From Terfezia claveryi (Eukaryota > Ascomycota > Pezizomycetes > Pezizales > Pezizaceae): 64,000 nt of DNA. The translations under genes and the position numbers were made by a program. The stretch spans positions 558,001 through 622,000 of the forward strand of contig WHUX01000003.1 in the NCBI GenBank assembly GCA_015179025.1, written 5' to 3'. The notes beneath the pieces were generated by a model. It had not been told where the DNA came from. It worked only from the letters and a program-made list of their open reading frames with translations, and made no database searches. Numbering within the stretch: the stretch's first letter is position 1; every line of letters starts with the position of its first letter. Of the stretch, positions 22,782 to 35,800 are shown piece after piece.

Positions 22782-25192
22782 GTTATATATAACGAAAACC
22801 GTATTTTCACTCATGCGGTGGCCATCACCATTGGACCAAATGAGCTTCAAAATTTTCTCTTCTCTGTATGTCTTCTGAACCAAGAATTTCGGATGGTGGT
22901 GCCTCGATTCCTGTTTCTCTACTATTTTTTCCTCTTACAAGTATTTTTATTAGTATCATCGATACCGTCAATCCTATTCAGTATTTTTTTTTTTGGCAGA
23001 TGGCATGTGGGGGCAAGCGGGATGAGGTAAATCAGACCGTTCCTGCACGGTATATTTAGTATCCTCGAATATTGACGAAACCCAATCTACAAGTCAAGTA
23101 CCTATATTGTACATCGTAAATACTATACACATGTGCAAAAAAGAACTAGGTAGCTAGGGTACTATAGATTTTTTTTTCACCGTGGTAATACGGATACTGT
23201 CAACCTAGGGAATGGATTTGCTGTGCATGCGGTGTGATAGTACATTAAGTAACTAATAGATGTATATTTACTTTGAGTCCCTGGATATGGGGGATATAGG
23301 AAGGACCTTACATAGCAACTTTTTCAAGTATATTTCCCTTAGCGATGTCGCACAGAAAATATATTGGTGGTGTTGATCTGTGTGGTAGGTAGGTAGGGTA
23401 TGTGCGGATGCGTGGGATGTCACTTCTACTGACCTAAGCATTGAATGAGACTAGGGGGTTGCGATAACAAAACATTGGATAACAACTAGTTACCAACATC
23501 TGTTATGGACCACAAGTTACAGTGTGATATTGCTTGCATTTACAACCTTGAAATACTACCCTACATACATAAATATTACAAGGTCTGCATATCAATTATA
23601 TTCCAGTCTTCAAGTAGCTAAATAGTACCAAGATTTGATGATACTTTGAGATTAAAGGTTACTATTAGTTGTAGGGAGACTAATCCTCTTGAGGGAAGTC
23701 AACCCTTTCAAGAAGTCAAATCTGAGTGGCATACCTATGTACTTAGTACAACGCATGTGGGGTGGAGTAAAATTTAGGAGAAGATTTGTTGTATGTACTG
23801 TATGTACATAGATCGCGGAGTTCGGAATTCTCCTATTCACTCCCCCGTATCGTAACATACTTAAAGGCTCGGATGTAACGTTCGACCGACCGACCCTCGA
23901 GGGCACTATTCCACCTACCTACTGTTTCCTGGCCAGGGACCAAAAACTCCGTTCCTGATGCATACACATGCATTATATATACTAGTACTTTCCTAGGCCC
24001 CCAACCTTATAATGCAAGAGGTTACTTGTTCCCTTACGAGGGTAATATATTACCAAACTCCAACTTCTCTACATAGAAATGCGGGGGGTGGAGGGGGAAA
24101 GTAATTCTACGTATTGAGTGCTCACACGCTGACGACAGACTATGACATTCACCAGCTCCCCCCCCCCAACCCCTTTCCCGCCTTCAAAGAACATACATAC
24201 TACACATATCCTAATGTAAAAAGGACAGTATTGGCACAACAAATATTGTCGGTTGGTTTAATGAAAGTTGATTGCTACTAAACAGGTAGTAAGGTAAGAT
24301 ACATAGCAGAAGATTAAGCATATCCCCCTCCAAGATCCCATTGAAGGGATCTGGGGCAGGGATTTTCAGGCAATTAACCTGCCAGAAAAATCAATATCAG
24401 CTGCGCAAATGATGCCAAGAACAATAACCGGGGGAAACGTTAATTTGGTGATACTATGTACATACATACTCCGTACAATCAATGAAATCGTGGATTTTCC
24501 ATAAGCATTTATAATGGCGAAGAGAATTCAGCGAGCTATTTCATAATTCAAGCGCTAGTGCTAAGCTATTGTTATAGAAACTTGGTAACCTTTCTCCACT
24601 ACTATGTACTCACACGAAGAAACCCAAGGGACAATCAACGCAACTATATCTTCAAGCACCCTACTTCAAAAAAAAATTGAACGAAATCAGTAAAACCAAG
24701 CCCCACATTCAATTGAACTCCCTTCCCATTCCGGGTATCAACTTCAGAAAATAAGACCACAAGACTACAAGACAAACTGAACTGTAATTAACAAATACCA
24801 AGGAAATCTGCCCATCTCAGTGTGAGCACCATCCATGTCCAACCCGATCAAGCCGCCTTATTCCCCCATGAGAACAAAAGAAACCCCCTGGGATTGAATG
24901 ACAAAAATACAAACAGTTTGAGACGATAAAGTAACGAAAAACAGAATGCACAAATGAAAATTCCTCGGATTACCCTGACTGGGATTCACAGTTACGCAAC
25001 AACCACACTGCCACGACAAAGGAGAGCACGCTCGTAGAGCTTCGAGCAAAAAGGGTAGGAAATTGGATAGATCCGAGATACAAATAAGTCCGAATCAGAC
25101 CTAAACCCTGAAATCCATGAATGCAAATTAAAATCCTTCAAACACCTACCCACCTTTCTCAGCTTCCACCGCAATATCCAACATTAGATTAC
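22782..25192. other. Intergenic, no supported gene
   Basis: Low-complexity AT-rich stretches, C/G homopolymers (24085, 24160) and short frames only. The 3' end of flotillin lies at its right edge. Confidence 0.5.
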
Positions 25193-26978
25193 TTAAGAAG
25201 CCGACACAGCAGTACCCTTCCCCTTAACCATCACCCCCTCCTCCCGGTTTGGCATCTGCATCATCCACGCTGGCGGCGCCATCCCCGTTTGATCATGCAC
25301 AGCAGCCAACATTGGTGGCAACCCAGTAAAGAGACCCCTAATAGGCGCCATAGGATCTCCTGCGCTGCTCCCCTCCCCACTCCCACCCGTGTTCCATACA
25401 TTGATCTTTGGCTGCAATCCTTGAACTGCCGCTGCATTTTGCTTTGCAAGATCCGAGTACACTCCACGCTCAATCATGAGGTACTTGAGCAATCCGTCTG
25501 ATCCACCGAATGCCTTGGATAGCTCTTGGTACGCCTTGGCCATTTCTGTAACCGCCTCCGCCTCAAGCTTCTTACTTGTAGCCGCCGCCTCTGCCTCTTT
25601 TGTAAGCTGATAGAATCGAGCCTCAGCCTTCTTCTGAGACTCGATATAGGCAGCTTCAGCAGCCTTGATGACGGTGTAATGCTGATTATCCGCCTGCTTT
25701 TGCGCCTCAAACACAGCAGCCTCCACAGCCTTCTCCTGCGCATAAAGCTTGGCATCCGCATTCCGCACAGCAAGGTAATGCCCCGCATCGGCATTCTGTC
25801 CACTCGACTCCTTAGCAATCTGTGCCTTTGTAACGTCCAAAGCTCTCAACCTCTCAAGCTCCATCTCCGCCCTCTTTATTTCAACATCCTTCTGTAATTC
25901 TGCATCTCTAGCTTCCTGCGCACGCTTTGCACGAATCTTTGTCAGCGCGACCTCCGCCTCGAGTTCGGCAGTTTTGATTGCGAGAGATGCTTGCGCAGCA
26001 GCCTTGTCCTTGCCACGCTGAGTTTCGAGGATAGCAGTATCGGCTTCGATCTTGCTAATTTGCTGTTTCGTAAGACCTTCATTCTCTTGTACACCGATCT
26101 CTCCCCTCCTGCGGGCTTCAGAGGCGTCGATTCGTGCCTTAGAAGAAGCAGATTCGTGAGCCTTTCGGGAGAGGAAAGAAAAGTATTCGGATCCAGGGGG
26201 ATCCTTGAGATCCTTGACATTGGAGTTGTAACTATCAAGAAAATAAACGTCAGTTGTTTGCTTAAATCTCCCCTAAAGGAGGTAATGGAGGTACAAACAT
26301 GATCAACCCAAACTTGCTCAACTCCGTCTGCACATTATTCGTCACATTCGCCTTGAACAATGCCCTATTCGTAAAAACTTCCTCCGCTGTCATTGTGCTA
26401 ACAAGCACTCTCGTCTCACCCTCAATAATACCCCTCACGATCCTCCTCACGTTATTCCTACTAGACGCGGCCTCGGCCCCACCTGATGCCGTAGGAGCAT
26501 TCGGATCAGAACCATCACTTTGCCCAGTAAGCAAACTCGCGTATTTCTTTAATGCTTCGAGTTTGTCCTCGGGCCCGATGGTAAACACGACCGGAACGAT
26601 AAGCATGAGTTTTTCTTGTGTCATGGCTTGCAGGTCGAGGGAGAAGTCGAAGGGGGTGACGGAGATTTTTTGCACCTTTTGCCATGGTTTGATCCAGGCT
26701 TTTTTGGTGATGCGGACGGTCTCGATACCGGCACCAGTAATGACGAGATAGTTGCTAGGCTGTGGAGAAGGTTGTTAGCTTGTGTTCTAAAGTGAGGAGG
26801 AGGAGGTTGCGACCCCCGAGAGAAGGAGGTGGGGGATAGCCAGGATGAGCACTCGGAGATGCTCATCAGCAAAAGCTAAGCTCCCTCATCTCTCGACCAG
26901 AATACGGAGCATCTCAGATGAAGCAAAAGAAACCCTAGCAGCACCTACCTCAGCAATATGAAACCACGGGACTACCAT
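25193..26978 (-). CDS. Flotillin-like SPFH/Band-7 membrane scaffold protein
   Basis: Three exons: 26949-26978 (MVVPWFHIAE), 26299-26759 and 25193-26231, all in frame with GT...AG introns, giving 509 residues. The N-terminal SPFH domain (residues about 1-190) includes AEPSNYLVITGAGIETVRIT and FGLI-IYNSNVKDL across the second splice. A long alanine/glutamate-rich coiled coil follows (residues about 200-400: EARRRGEIGVQENEGLTKQQ, EAEAVTEMAKAYQELSKAF), then a flexible C-terminus. Flotillins oligomerise on the inner face of the plasma membrane and organise ordered lipid domains; filamentous fungi use them in polarised growth. No transmembrane segment, as expected. Splicing restores family-conserved residues, so the model is strong. 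Confidence 0.88.
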
Positions 26979-29900
26979 CTTTGCTAGCTTCGTAGATGTT
27001 TGAAATAGAGGCAACTCCTATAGATTCCTCCTTGCTTTTGAAGTCGAAAGTCCCCCGGGGATGCAGAGAGTATGGAGGGCAGTGAAGGGAGAAGGCAAGG
27101 GGAAGGAGAAGAAGAAAGCTGCGCACGTGAGGCTATGATACTACCCCTTCGGCACTACGAGACCAAGTACCACTTTATTGTTTATTGGGTGCGGGAAATA
27201 CTGTATAGACGCTCCTGACTGGCTTGCAATGAACAGTTAATGGATAAAAAAAGGCTCTGCTAGCTGTGTTGTCGGTATCTGAGTCGCTGAAGTGGATGCT
27301 TCAATGAACAAGAGAGATGTGGAATAAATATCGCCGGGAGTGTCGCGAAACGGGTGACTTTATATCCCACACTCCGCCTCCCTCTGTGCTTAGATTCAAT
27401 CGCAGTGCATGTGTTGGAAATACTCGGTGTCCCTAACACAAGTACGTATGCAGGTGTCAAGCACGTAGACACATGCATACTCAACATATGTATAGACCCA
27501 TGGCCCATGTGGATTCATGTGATGCAGAACGATCGCATGTATATAAACCCATAGGGTTACCAGTATGAATAGATAAGCAAACAATACAACCAGTTCTATT
27601 TTCACTTGTTACAATTATCTTTACCTGCGTACCACGGCATGCACCCGGTGAAAGCTTTCCTTTCTTTTGTTGTAAGGTTACATGTCAGTTCGGCAGGATA
27701 CAGATACAAGACAAGTATTCTGATACGTATCGACCTTCAGACTTGAACCCTCAAAGAGATCAGTCACCGGTTCCACAGTTACAAATTGAGCTAATCGCGA
27801 AGTGAATTGCACAGCCCCCCTTCAAACAAACCTCACCTTCAATTCCGTCTTGCAAGGCAGCAACACCTATGTACAGCAAGAGGATCAATCACAGCCTCAA
27901 GTACCAGCTCAACCTATGAAAAGGGGGTAATTGATTCCTAATCCTATCATGCACGTCCCGGAAGCTGATATATTGGACGAATTAGCTACCTCATAGGGCT
28001 CTTTCTGAGGGCTCTTTCTGGCAGTTTGCTTTTTTGTGTGTTACGTTACTCAACTAAAAACTCGAGATTAAGTATTTTGCCATCGAAATGAGAAATCAAT
28101 TATAGATTCACTAGCCAGCAGTAACCGCGGTAGCTCCCCATGGCGATAATTCCAGCGCGGGATTCAGTGCCAGACTAGATTTAGTGAAATATAATAAGAG
28201 ATGTGTAGAGTTAAGTTCTAGCAGTAGAGCTTATGGGATTTGAGACGGTTGTCTTCGTTCCGTCTGGGTAGGGGACACAGGATGCGTGACAAGCTTGCCA
28301 TGGGTTGCACTGAGTTCAGGGGGAAAAAAAAAAAAAAAAAAAAAAAACTCAAGGCCGTGGCAATACATGTTTTTAAACCCTCGTGATGAATCCAACAACC
28401 TTCCAACAACCTTATTATCAACGTAGACCGTCTTCACGTGAGAACTCGTAACAAACAACTGAGTGAATCGTGGCATGTTGCTGACCTGAATGCTGAGACG
28501 TGATCTTGATGTTACTGAGCCACTAATTATTGACTACGGTACCTCTGGTGTAATCTTGTAAAAACTACTACCTAAATAATACAAACCAATCTAACTTCAA
28601 TATTTAGTCTAGTTGGCACAACACCCCCGCTAACTAGACTACTTCAATATTCTTATTTTCCAACACATAATACAACCAAAAATATAATACTACTGACAAT
28701 CCTATACTTATTACCTCTAGTATAATCTTTCTTTTATACCTCTATCCTCCTTATATTTTTATATATTTAGTTATATATTGAGTTAGGTAATAGGTATTTA
28801 GCTAGTTTTAGATAATATCGTGAGAATAATAAAGACATGCTTGGAAATGTGCATAGAGCAATAGCAAAAACAAACACAGTGTCAATTACAACTGTAAGGA
28901 GGGGCTATTGTGTCTTTAGAAGGTCACAGGTAATCAGCTTGCAATCACAACGTGGGGAGAGGCTATTCGGCCTTCTGAAGGTCACAAGTAATAAGCCCGC
29001 AATCACAACATTTGGAGTTTTGTAATAGAGTTGTCTGGAGGGGATGGACAAAGAGGAAGACGTTGGGAATGGGGCATATGACGTAACGCCCGATTGTGTA
29101 TTGGAAGAGTGCGACACAAGAATGAATTGTAAGTACCGGCGTTGCATGAAGTGCATTGCAGGAATGACAACACAAGCAAAAAAAATTTGCTGATGTGGGT
29201 GACCATGCAGGAAAGTAGTCTCGACCCCGACCGCTCCGGCAGGAAAGTCTTCTACCGCAGCACGCAATTGATATTCAGCATTTTTGACTTCCTGTTTGGG
29301 TAGCGTTGGATGGTTGCCTTTTTGGGAAATTACACGGGTAGGTAGTCCTTATTTGGCCACTACCTGTTCTGGTATCTCCCCAGTCCCGTAGAAACTCAGA
29401 TTATGTGGTATATAAGGATAACTTTATAACCCCTGTCGTATTAATATCCCAATCCGGCACAAATTAGAAGCCCACTATAGATATCCCCCCTCCCCCTATA
29501 TATGCATTATATATGTAAAACACACGCTCTCCTCCCCCGCCACCTCATTGGCCAGCAATATGCATAGCCATGGCCATTTATCTAACGCATCCCATCCATA
29601 CAAGTTATCCACTACCCTACATATCCTCGCCACTGCCCCGATTTCGCTCTCCCAGGTGTGACGAGCCCCTCCCCACTTCACCAGGGTTACCTCTACCTAG
29701 CTCACGTTGTGTAACAGCACCACAATTTACCTACCCTTGGTGGGCCGGCGACTCAACCCTCTCGCTTATTGCATCCGAAGTGCTGCAGTACAGGGTGGCT
29801 GAGGGCATATGATGACGCCTGTAACAACAATACTCTACGGATACCATTCCCCCCAGACCTCAATTCAATTCGTGGCTTTTTCATCACGAATTCCGACTGG

Positions 29901-30631
29901 GAGTATCATCGTCATTCAGGTGGGGCTGACTCGACTCGGGGAAGTTAATTCAAGCCCAAGTTGTTCTAGTTACAAACCTCGCTTCCAAGCTCTATTGTCG
30001 TCAAACTGGTGGAAGGCATCTAAGTAACCTTTGTATATCGAACGGCAGTTCATCATTATCTACAGTATAACGCCACTTAGCCATCCCCGCACCTCGAGAC
30101 GAAACCCGAAAATAGCCCAAACCCAGCACTAGGCCCTATGCCCTAGACCCTATCTATCAGATACTGATACCGTCTTCCAATTACAGGAGAATCTGATGAG
30201 TTACAGTTAGTTTTACTTAGCACTCTATATATGTACATATGCATATACATACAGAGAATCCATCTTTCTAATTGAATCCGGCGCAATCACCTCATCCCCT
30301 CCACCCACCCTCCCAATCCTTAAATCTGTACAGAATCAAATATCAAAAATCAGAAAAACAGACTCCGTGCGACCAAATGAGTCTCCTTCTCACAGATGTA
30401 TATACAACTAACTATATTCCCAAGAAGCTCAGTTACTCTGGTCATTCAGTGAAAGTACAGAGTACCTACTTATTTATCTTGCCTTCACAATCACAATATA
30501 CTGCTTACCACTACATATACTTAAACCATATTCCCGGTCGTACCTCCTAGCCAAGATTAATCTCATTCCCACAATTAATCCAGGCACTAGGGCCTATTAA
30601 TGAACAAAGAGCCCCCATACCCATATATTCA
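26979..30631. other. Intergenic; retroelement scraps, no supported gene
   Basis: The flotillin promoter lies at its left edge. It contains an A25 tract at 28324-28347, a motif AGTCTAGTTGGCACAACACC at 28606 closed by an inverted AACTAGACT (28632-28640), and two tandem ~58-bp units at about 28898-29013 (GAGGCTATT..GCCTTCTGAAGGTCACA.GTAAT). Frames up to 120 codons overlap that repeat and look non-coding. Confidence 0.45.
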
Positions 30632-32170
30632 TCATCGCAAGTCAACCCCGATTGAATTCCAAATCGAGAGCTGCATGGTATAAATATATATCGCTCCATC
30701 AAAGACAAAACCCCTCCCTCTGACGCCTATATCCTTCCTTGTTGCAAATATGTCCCAAAACTCCTTCCTCCCTCCATCAATACCAATAAATGCCCCTCCA
30801 TCATCTACCCTAACACCTCCACCCAAACCACAACCCCTTCCCCCCCTCGTCTTGATCAACCCATCTACCCCTTCCCACCTAACCCAAACATCCTCTACTC
30901 TAACATCTACCTTCGTCCCCTCCTCCATCTCCTCCACCACCGGAATAACCTCCTCTACCTCAATTTTCTTCGTCTTCTTCTTTCCCAACCCAAACCACCC
31001 CTTCTTCACTGGCGGTGGCATCGGCTCCCTCGGCGGAGGCGGCGGTAGAGGTGGTGACTCCACGATGCCTAGCTCCCTACCAATAATCTTTTTCAACCCC
31101 CTGACAACGACCTCCTGCGTTAGAAAGTCCATACTAAACCCCCCTCCTTCCCCATCCCCACTGGGGAGGTTTATAATTTCCCTATATCCGTTCCTGTCGC
31201 CGATTCTCTCGTGAGGAGAGGATGTGGTAACGTTGTTGAGCGGGATGGTGGACCAGGCGGGGTCGCAGAGGAGAATGAAGCTGCCGCGGAAGATGCCGAG
31301 GGCGGCTTGAGTGGTGAGGGCGGGATGGATGTGGGAGAGGAGAAGGGCGGAGAGCTTGGCTAGGAGGGAGGAATGTAGGGTTTCGTGGAAGGTGGCGGGG
31401 GGAGCGAATTTTGAGGAGGTGTGCGGGAGGAAGTGTGTGGAGGAGTTGGAGGCGGTATACATCGGTGGGTCGGAATCGATACCACTAGTTGGTAGAAGTG
31501 CAGGTGAGTTTGAGATCATGGGTATCACTTGACGAAAGCCAAACCCCACAATATCATTTTCCCCAGCAGCAGAACTCCCAGTAGCAGACCCACCCCGGCT
31601 AATCTCACTGCCAGCATTAACCCCAAAACTCCCATCCTCCATCTCCATCCTCATCCTCGCCTCATATACCTCCCTTGTCGAATAATCCTCCACCCCCCTC
31701 ACATACCTCTTTCCCATCTCCCCAACTTCCACCCCATCCCCCATCCCTGCATATTGGTCGAACCCCGGTGGATAATCCACTCCGAGAACTTCAAACGCTC
31801 TGCGAACATCCCCCTTTCTCACACCTAACTCGTCGCTCGTGGGGCTTCCGGAGAGGAAGCCGAGGAGGTAGGTGACTGCGAAGGGGTTCAGGGGGGGAAG
31901 GGAGATTGTTATTGGCGGGCTGAATGAGGATGGGGTGGGTGTGTTAGAGGTGGTGATTGTGGGAGGGAGGAGGGACTGTGCTTGGGAAACGAGGGAGGCG
32001 AGTTTGGAGTACCGGGAGTAGGGGGATGTGAGGATTGCGGTGGTGAGTTGCGGGGAGAGGGGGTGCGTGCGGAGGGTAGATGAGTTGGTGGTTTGGGGGA
32101 GGGGGTACGGTTGATGGGAGAGTTGGAGCATTGCTGCCCGGAGGTGAGTTGGAGATGGCTGGTAAATCAA
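30632..32170 (-). CDS. Protein of unknown function, 512 aa
   Basis: A single long open frame; a second ATG at 32131 (MLQLSHQPYP) is an equally plausible start. Strong coding bias with proline- and serine-rich loops. A hydrophobic helix-like stretch LNPFAVTYLLGFLSG lies near residue 100, a SLLAKLSALLLSHIHPALTT segment near 270, an amphipathic FLTQEVVVRGLKKIIGREL region near 350, and a basic WFGLGKKKTKK patch near 390. No signal peptide and no recognised domain. The dense pyrimidine strand makes the antisense frame look open too. Probably a lineage-specific ascomycete protein. Confidence 0.6.
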   Translation of the reverse strand: MIYQPSPTHLRAAMLQLSHQPYPLPQTTNSSTLRTHPLSPQLTTAILTSPYSRYSKLASLVSQAQSLLPPTITTSNTPTPSSFSPPITISLPPLNPFAVTYLLGFLSGSPTSDELGVRKGDVRRAFEVLGVDYPPGFDQYAGMGDGVEVGEMGKRYVRGVEDYSTREVYEARMRMEMEDGSFGVNAGSEISRGGSATGSSAAGENDIVGFGFRQVIPMISNSPALLPTSGIDSDPPMYTASNSSTHFLPHTSSKFAPPATFHETLHSSLLAKLSALLLSHIHPALTTQAALGIFRGSFILLCDPAWSTIPLNNVTTSSPHERIGDRNGYREIINLPSGDGEGGGFSMDFLTQEVVVRGLKKIIGRELGIVESPPLPPPPPREPMPPPVKKGWFGLGKKKTKKIEVEEVIPVVEEMEEGTKVDVRVEDVWVRWEGVDGLIKTRGGRGCGLGGGVRVDDGGAFIGIDGGRKEFWDIFATRKDIGVRGRGFVFDGAIYIYTMQLSIWNSIGVDLR

Positions 32171-33433
32171 AGTATTGTCTTATGCTGAAGGTAAGATGAT
32201 GCAGCTGGCGTTAGCAGAGAGCTGAGGGTGGAATCCGCAGACAGAAGTGAAATCTTTCAATACAACGCAGCAGGAAAATGGTACACGGTACACGTAGAGG
32301 GTTTCAGTAAGATAAGCTTAAGCTTTGGGGATTTGAATGTCGTCATATAATGATCAGATGAAGTCAATTAAACAGGGAGGATATTCGCACGTCCGTGTGT
32401 GGATGCAGCAGTGATTGCCTGGTTGAAGATGAAGTCTAGCAGGAGAGCAGGAGAGCAGGAGGCAAGTCAACGGACCGGGAGTAGTCGCACAGCCACAGTC
32501 ATCGAACAATGTGGTTGTCAACATTGCTGCCCAGCAGAAAATCCGCGTGATGAGAATTTATGAATTATAACAACATGGACTTTGCGCATAACTTGCATGC
32601 ATCCATCCAATCTCTACTTATATATTTCCCCGCGACGACCACGTCCCCAACAAAGAAAGGCGACTGAAGAACATCCGTGTAACGTTGCAGACAAAAACGA
32701 ACCAGGCACCACCCCACCCGCTCCCCCTCCCCCGCGCCCCCCCCCCCCCCCCGCCCCGGCGGCTCATATCGACAGCTGCACTATCAGCGAAGTGCGCGCC
32801 AGTCGTCGGTGCATTGGCAGGACGTCAATTTGTCAGACCCATGTACTGTATACTTATTTGAGTGGGGTGAGGTACGCGACGCATAACAAGGTTGGGGAGG
32901 TAAAGTACCTCTACTTACTTACTAGCTCTTCGGAGTATTGTCCATAATATTCCTTCGAGCTAGAATTTCAAGAAAAGAATATTACCCCTATTGGTCGGTA
33001 CTTACTCCGTACAGTATGTTCGCATAAAGTTGCATATGTAACAGCATTTCTTACCAATACATCTTTTTGTTTACATATACCGGAGTATATATTGAGGATC
33101 AAGCTCAATGGGCACGACCGGACAATACATAGAATAGGAGTTGTTTGTACAATGTAGGTGCATACGTATCGTTCGTTAATACCAGATGTGGATACAGAAT
33201 TATAGAATTATACGGTACCTCATGACAATACTGCTATTATTCTCTGCGAATCTTGGCAAACAGTGACTGCTATGAATTACCCTCAACTGACCTAGGCCAA
33301 AGACTGACTTTCAACCTCAGTAAAAATTATTCCGATTTATACCAAGATACACAATCGGATTGTTCGGCCCCATCTCAGTAGCAACATAAGACATGAAAAT
33401 ATCTCTCATTAACCCAGCTCCCCCTTCCACCCT
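32171..33433. other. Intergenic, no supported gene
   Basis: Contains a C-rich tract (32735-32752) and AT-rich DNA. A 121-codon frame around it is driven by the tract (proline run) and is not accepted. Confidence 0.5.
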
Positions 33434-35800
33434 TTACAGCGGCGGCGCTTCTGGGTCCTCCAAACACTGATCCACTCTCATCATCGTCTTCCCTGTCGCC
33501 TTCGCCAGCTGGATAAACTGCCTCAAATATCCCACCGTACTCGGGTACAAATAATGCATCACCACCAAATTCCCCCCCTTCCCCAGATCCCTCTTAAATG
33601 CCTCCAACTGCTTTTCGGGGGTAGCACCCGTCGCCCACAACCAGTCCTCCACATCCACACTCCACTCCACCGCCTTCGCGCCAGGAATCTGCTTTGCCAG
33701 GCGCTCGCGGGTGTGTGCGCCCTCGTTGCCGAATGGGGGTCGGAAGTACTTTGAGGATATGCCTAGTGCGGATTTGACCGCACTGATGTCCTGCGTTAAT
33801 TCCCAGTCTACATCAACTAACTGGATGGACTCCATTTTTGGGTGTGTGAATGAGTGGAGCGCGATCTGGTGACCCTGGGAGTACATTTCCTTATAGACAT
33901 TTGATAGATTCGTCCCCGGGTCTAACAACGGCGCTCCCACAGTGAAAAAGGTAACTTTAATCCCCTCTTCCCGCACAATCTGCATCACCTGCTGCGCTAA
34001 CTCCGGCACTCCGTCATCGATCGCAAACGCAAAACTGTTTGGTCGGGTGCATGAAAAGTAGAGCGGTGCGGTAGGCACCTTTGACGGTATTTTCACATTC
34101 GCGGGAGCTGTCGACACAATCTCGATTTTTGCAAACGTCGTAGGGTTGGTTGTTGTGAACGCCTTGAACGCCAACCCAATTGTGCGGGCCTTGTTGATGG
34201 AGAAATGCGCCAGGGGAACGTAGATATCGGTTGCGGAGACGGCATACCGGTCTGCGGAGACAACGTCCCATGTCTCGGGGTACGGCGCGATGTTGGTGTT
34301 ACATGCGCTGTTGTGCTGCTGGAGCGCGATTGTGAATTTATTACTCCCAGAGTACTGCACGTGTAGGTATGCGTTCTCGTAGCTGCGTATGTCGCGACAG
34401 GTATCCGTAATTTGGGTATAATAAGCTAGATCTGTATCGTCAGACACGATGGTAAGCTTCCCTCCTGAGTATGTCGTTTTCAGCCTCTCATCTGCACCAT
34501 GCCAAAAGCCAAGTGCGTTTTGTGAAGAGCTGGCGAAGCGGTCGATGATGAACGGGGTGGGAGTGGCCGACGTAATCGGAACGGTTGCGGTCGGTTCAAT
34601 GACGGTTGGCCTAGGAGGGGGGATATATTCCGCTATCGTACTCCCGCAGTAAAGCGCTATCGGACCAAACGTAACTGGCTGCGACATTGTGAAGAGTATA
34701 GTCATGATATGGCCCTTATCCAACCCTGTGAAGCTCGCTAGGGGAATATTATATAGCTTCTCAGTCCCGTCGAAGGTCCACCCGAGCTCCGTGCTTGTGC
34801 GGTCGAAGCTCTGGAAGCTGTTTGGGTCGCAGGAAGCGCTGCTTTGGAATTCTACGGTCAGGGTTGCGCCCGCGGGGGCTTTGATCCGGAGGGAGACTCC
34901 GCCGTAGCTTGCGGCGGAAATACAGCCGAGGTTGGAGTAGAAGTATGCGTTTGTATTAGGAGTGAATGTGACGCGGTTTGTGGAGCTGGAGACAACGATG
35001 GATTTCATTGTTCCGTCGTCGGAAGAGGGTTCCATCATGGCATTGTAGAAGAGGAACGTTAATCTCGACTGTGAGATCCAGTCGTCTATGAGCAGCGGCG
35101 CGGAGCATGTCGCCCTAGGGTTGACAACAGGAGCCGTCGCGGTGCTACCCTTGGATAAGGTAGCCCTCGTGCTCGCAACAGCATTAGGGCAAACGAGCTC
35201 AATCCTTCCCAGCTCCCACGCCGCGTCGCTGGTCCCCGTAAAGTCCGCCCAAACAAGTGCCTTCACAGCCGACAACTTGGCCCCAGCGAACCCGGACAAT
35301 GAAAACGTCCTCAGCTGTGTTGACCCGCTAAGCCCTGAGATGCTAACAATGTGACTCTGGTAAGCTGCCGCCCCACATCTCCCAGCAGAGGTTTGCAGTG
35401 CAAGGATGGCAAATCCTCCGGCGGGGCCTTTGATGGTGAATTGAACAGCTGTATAGGCGGTGTTTGTCGCATCGATGCAGCCGAAGTTGGTGTAATAGTA
35501 GGAGTCGGCCTTCGGGGTGAAGGTGAGCTTGTCCGGAACGGCAGAGATGGAGGACATGGACTTGTCATCTGTTGATATTCATATAAACATTCACCACCAT
35601 AATTTCAAAATCAAACATAAACACACCGCACTTCTCCCGTGATAGAAAGTGTAAAAATACTAACCGCTCGAGTATTGTCCCAGTGAATTCAAGCTCGCCT
35701 TGAAATTCGTAAAATCGTCCACCAGCAAATTTCCCACACAAGCAGCACTCGCTCCTCCCGCCACCAACCCCAGCCACAGCCCAATAGTAAAGCACTTCAT
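33434..35800 (-). CDS. Secreted polysaccharide (chitin) deacetylase, CE4
   Basis: Two exons, 35665-35800 and 33434-35568 (GTTAGT donor, CAACAG acceptor), giving 756 residues. A signal peptide (MKCFTIGLWLGLVAGGASA) is cleaved before ACVG. Three related beta-sandwich, galactose-binding-like modules follow (VDDFTNF..., IDDWISQ..., IDRFAS...), the first two sharing TFTP..D/N.YYYTN.GCI. The C-terminal NodB/CE4 domain (residues about 555-750) has motif 1 as AIDDGV (canonical TFDDGP), motif 2 HSFTH, motif 3 RPPFG and the later VDVEDW. The Asp pair and His metal ligands are kept, so it is probably active in removing acetyl groups from chitin or other cell-wall glycans outside the cell. Module order suggests wall binding in front of the catalytic unit. 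Confidence 0.88.

Noticed and set aside
25474..25897. Arg/Leu-rich frames on both strands
   Set aside because: Shadows of the flotillin coiled coil.
28324..28347. A25 tract as another SINE tail
   Set aside because: Flanking sequence does not contain the family body.
30750..31214. 154-codon plus-strand proline-rich frame
   Set aside because: Antisense of the 512-residue coding frame with strong strand composition bias.
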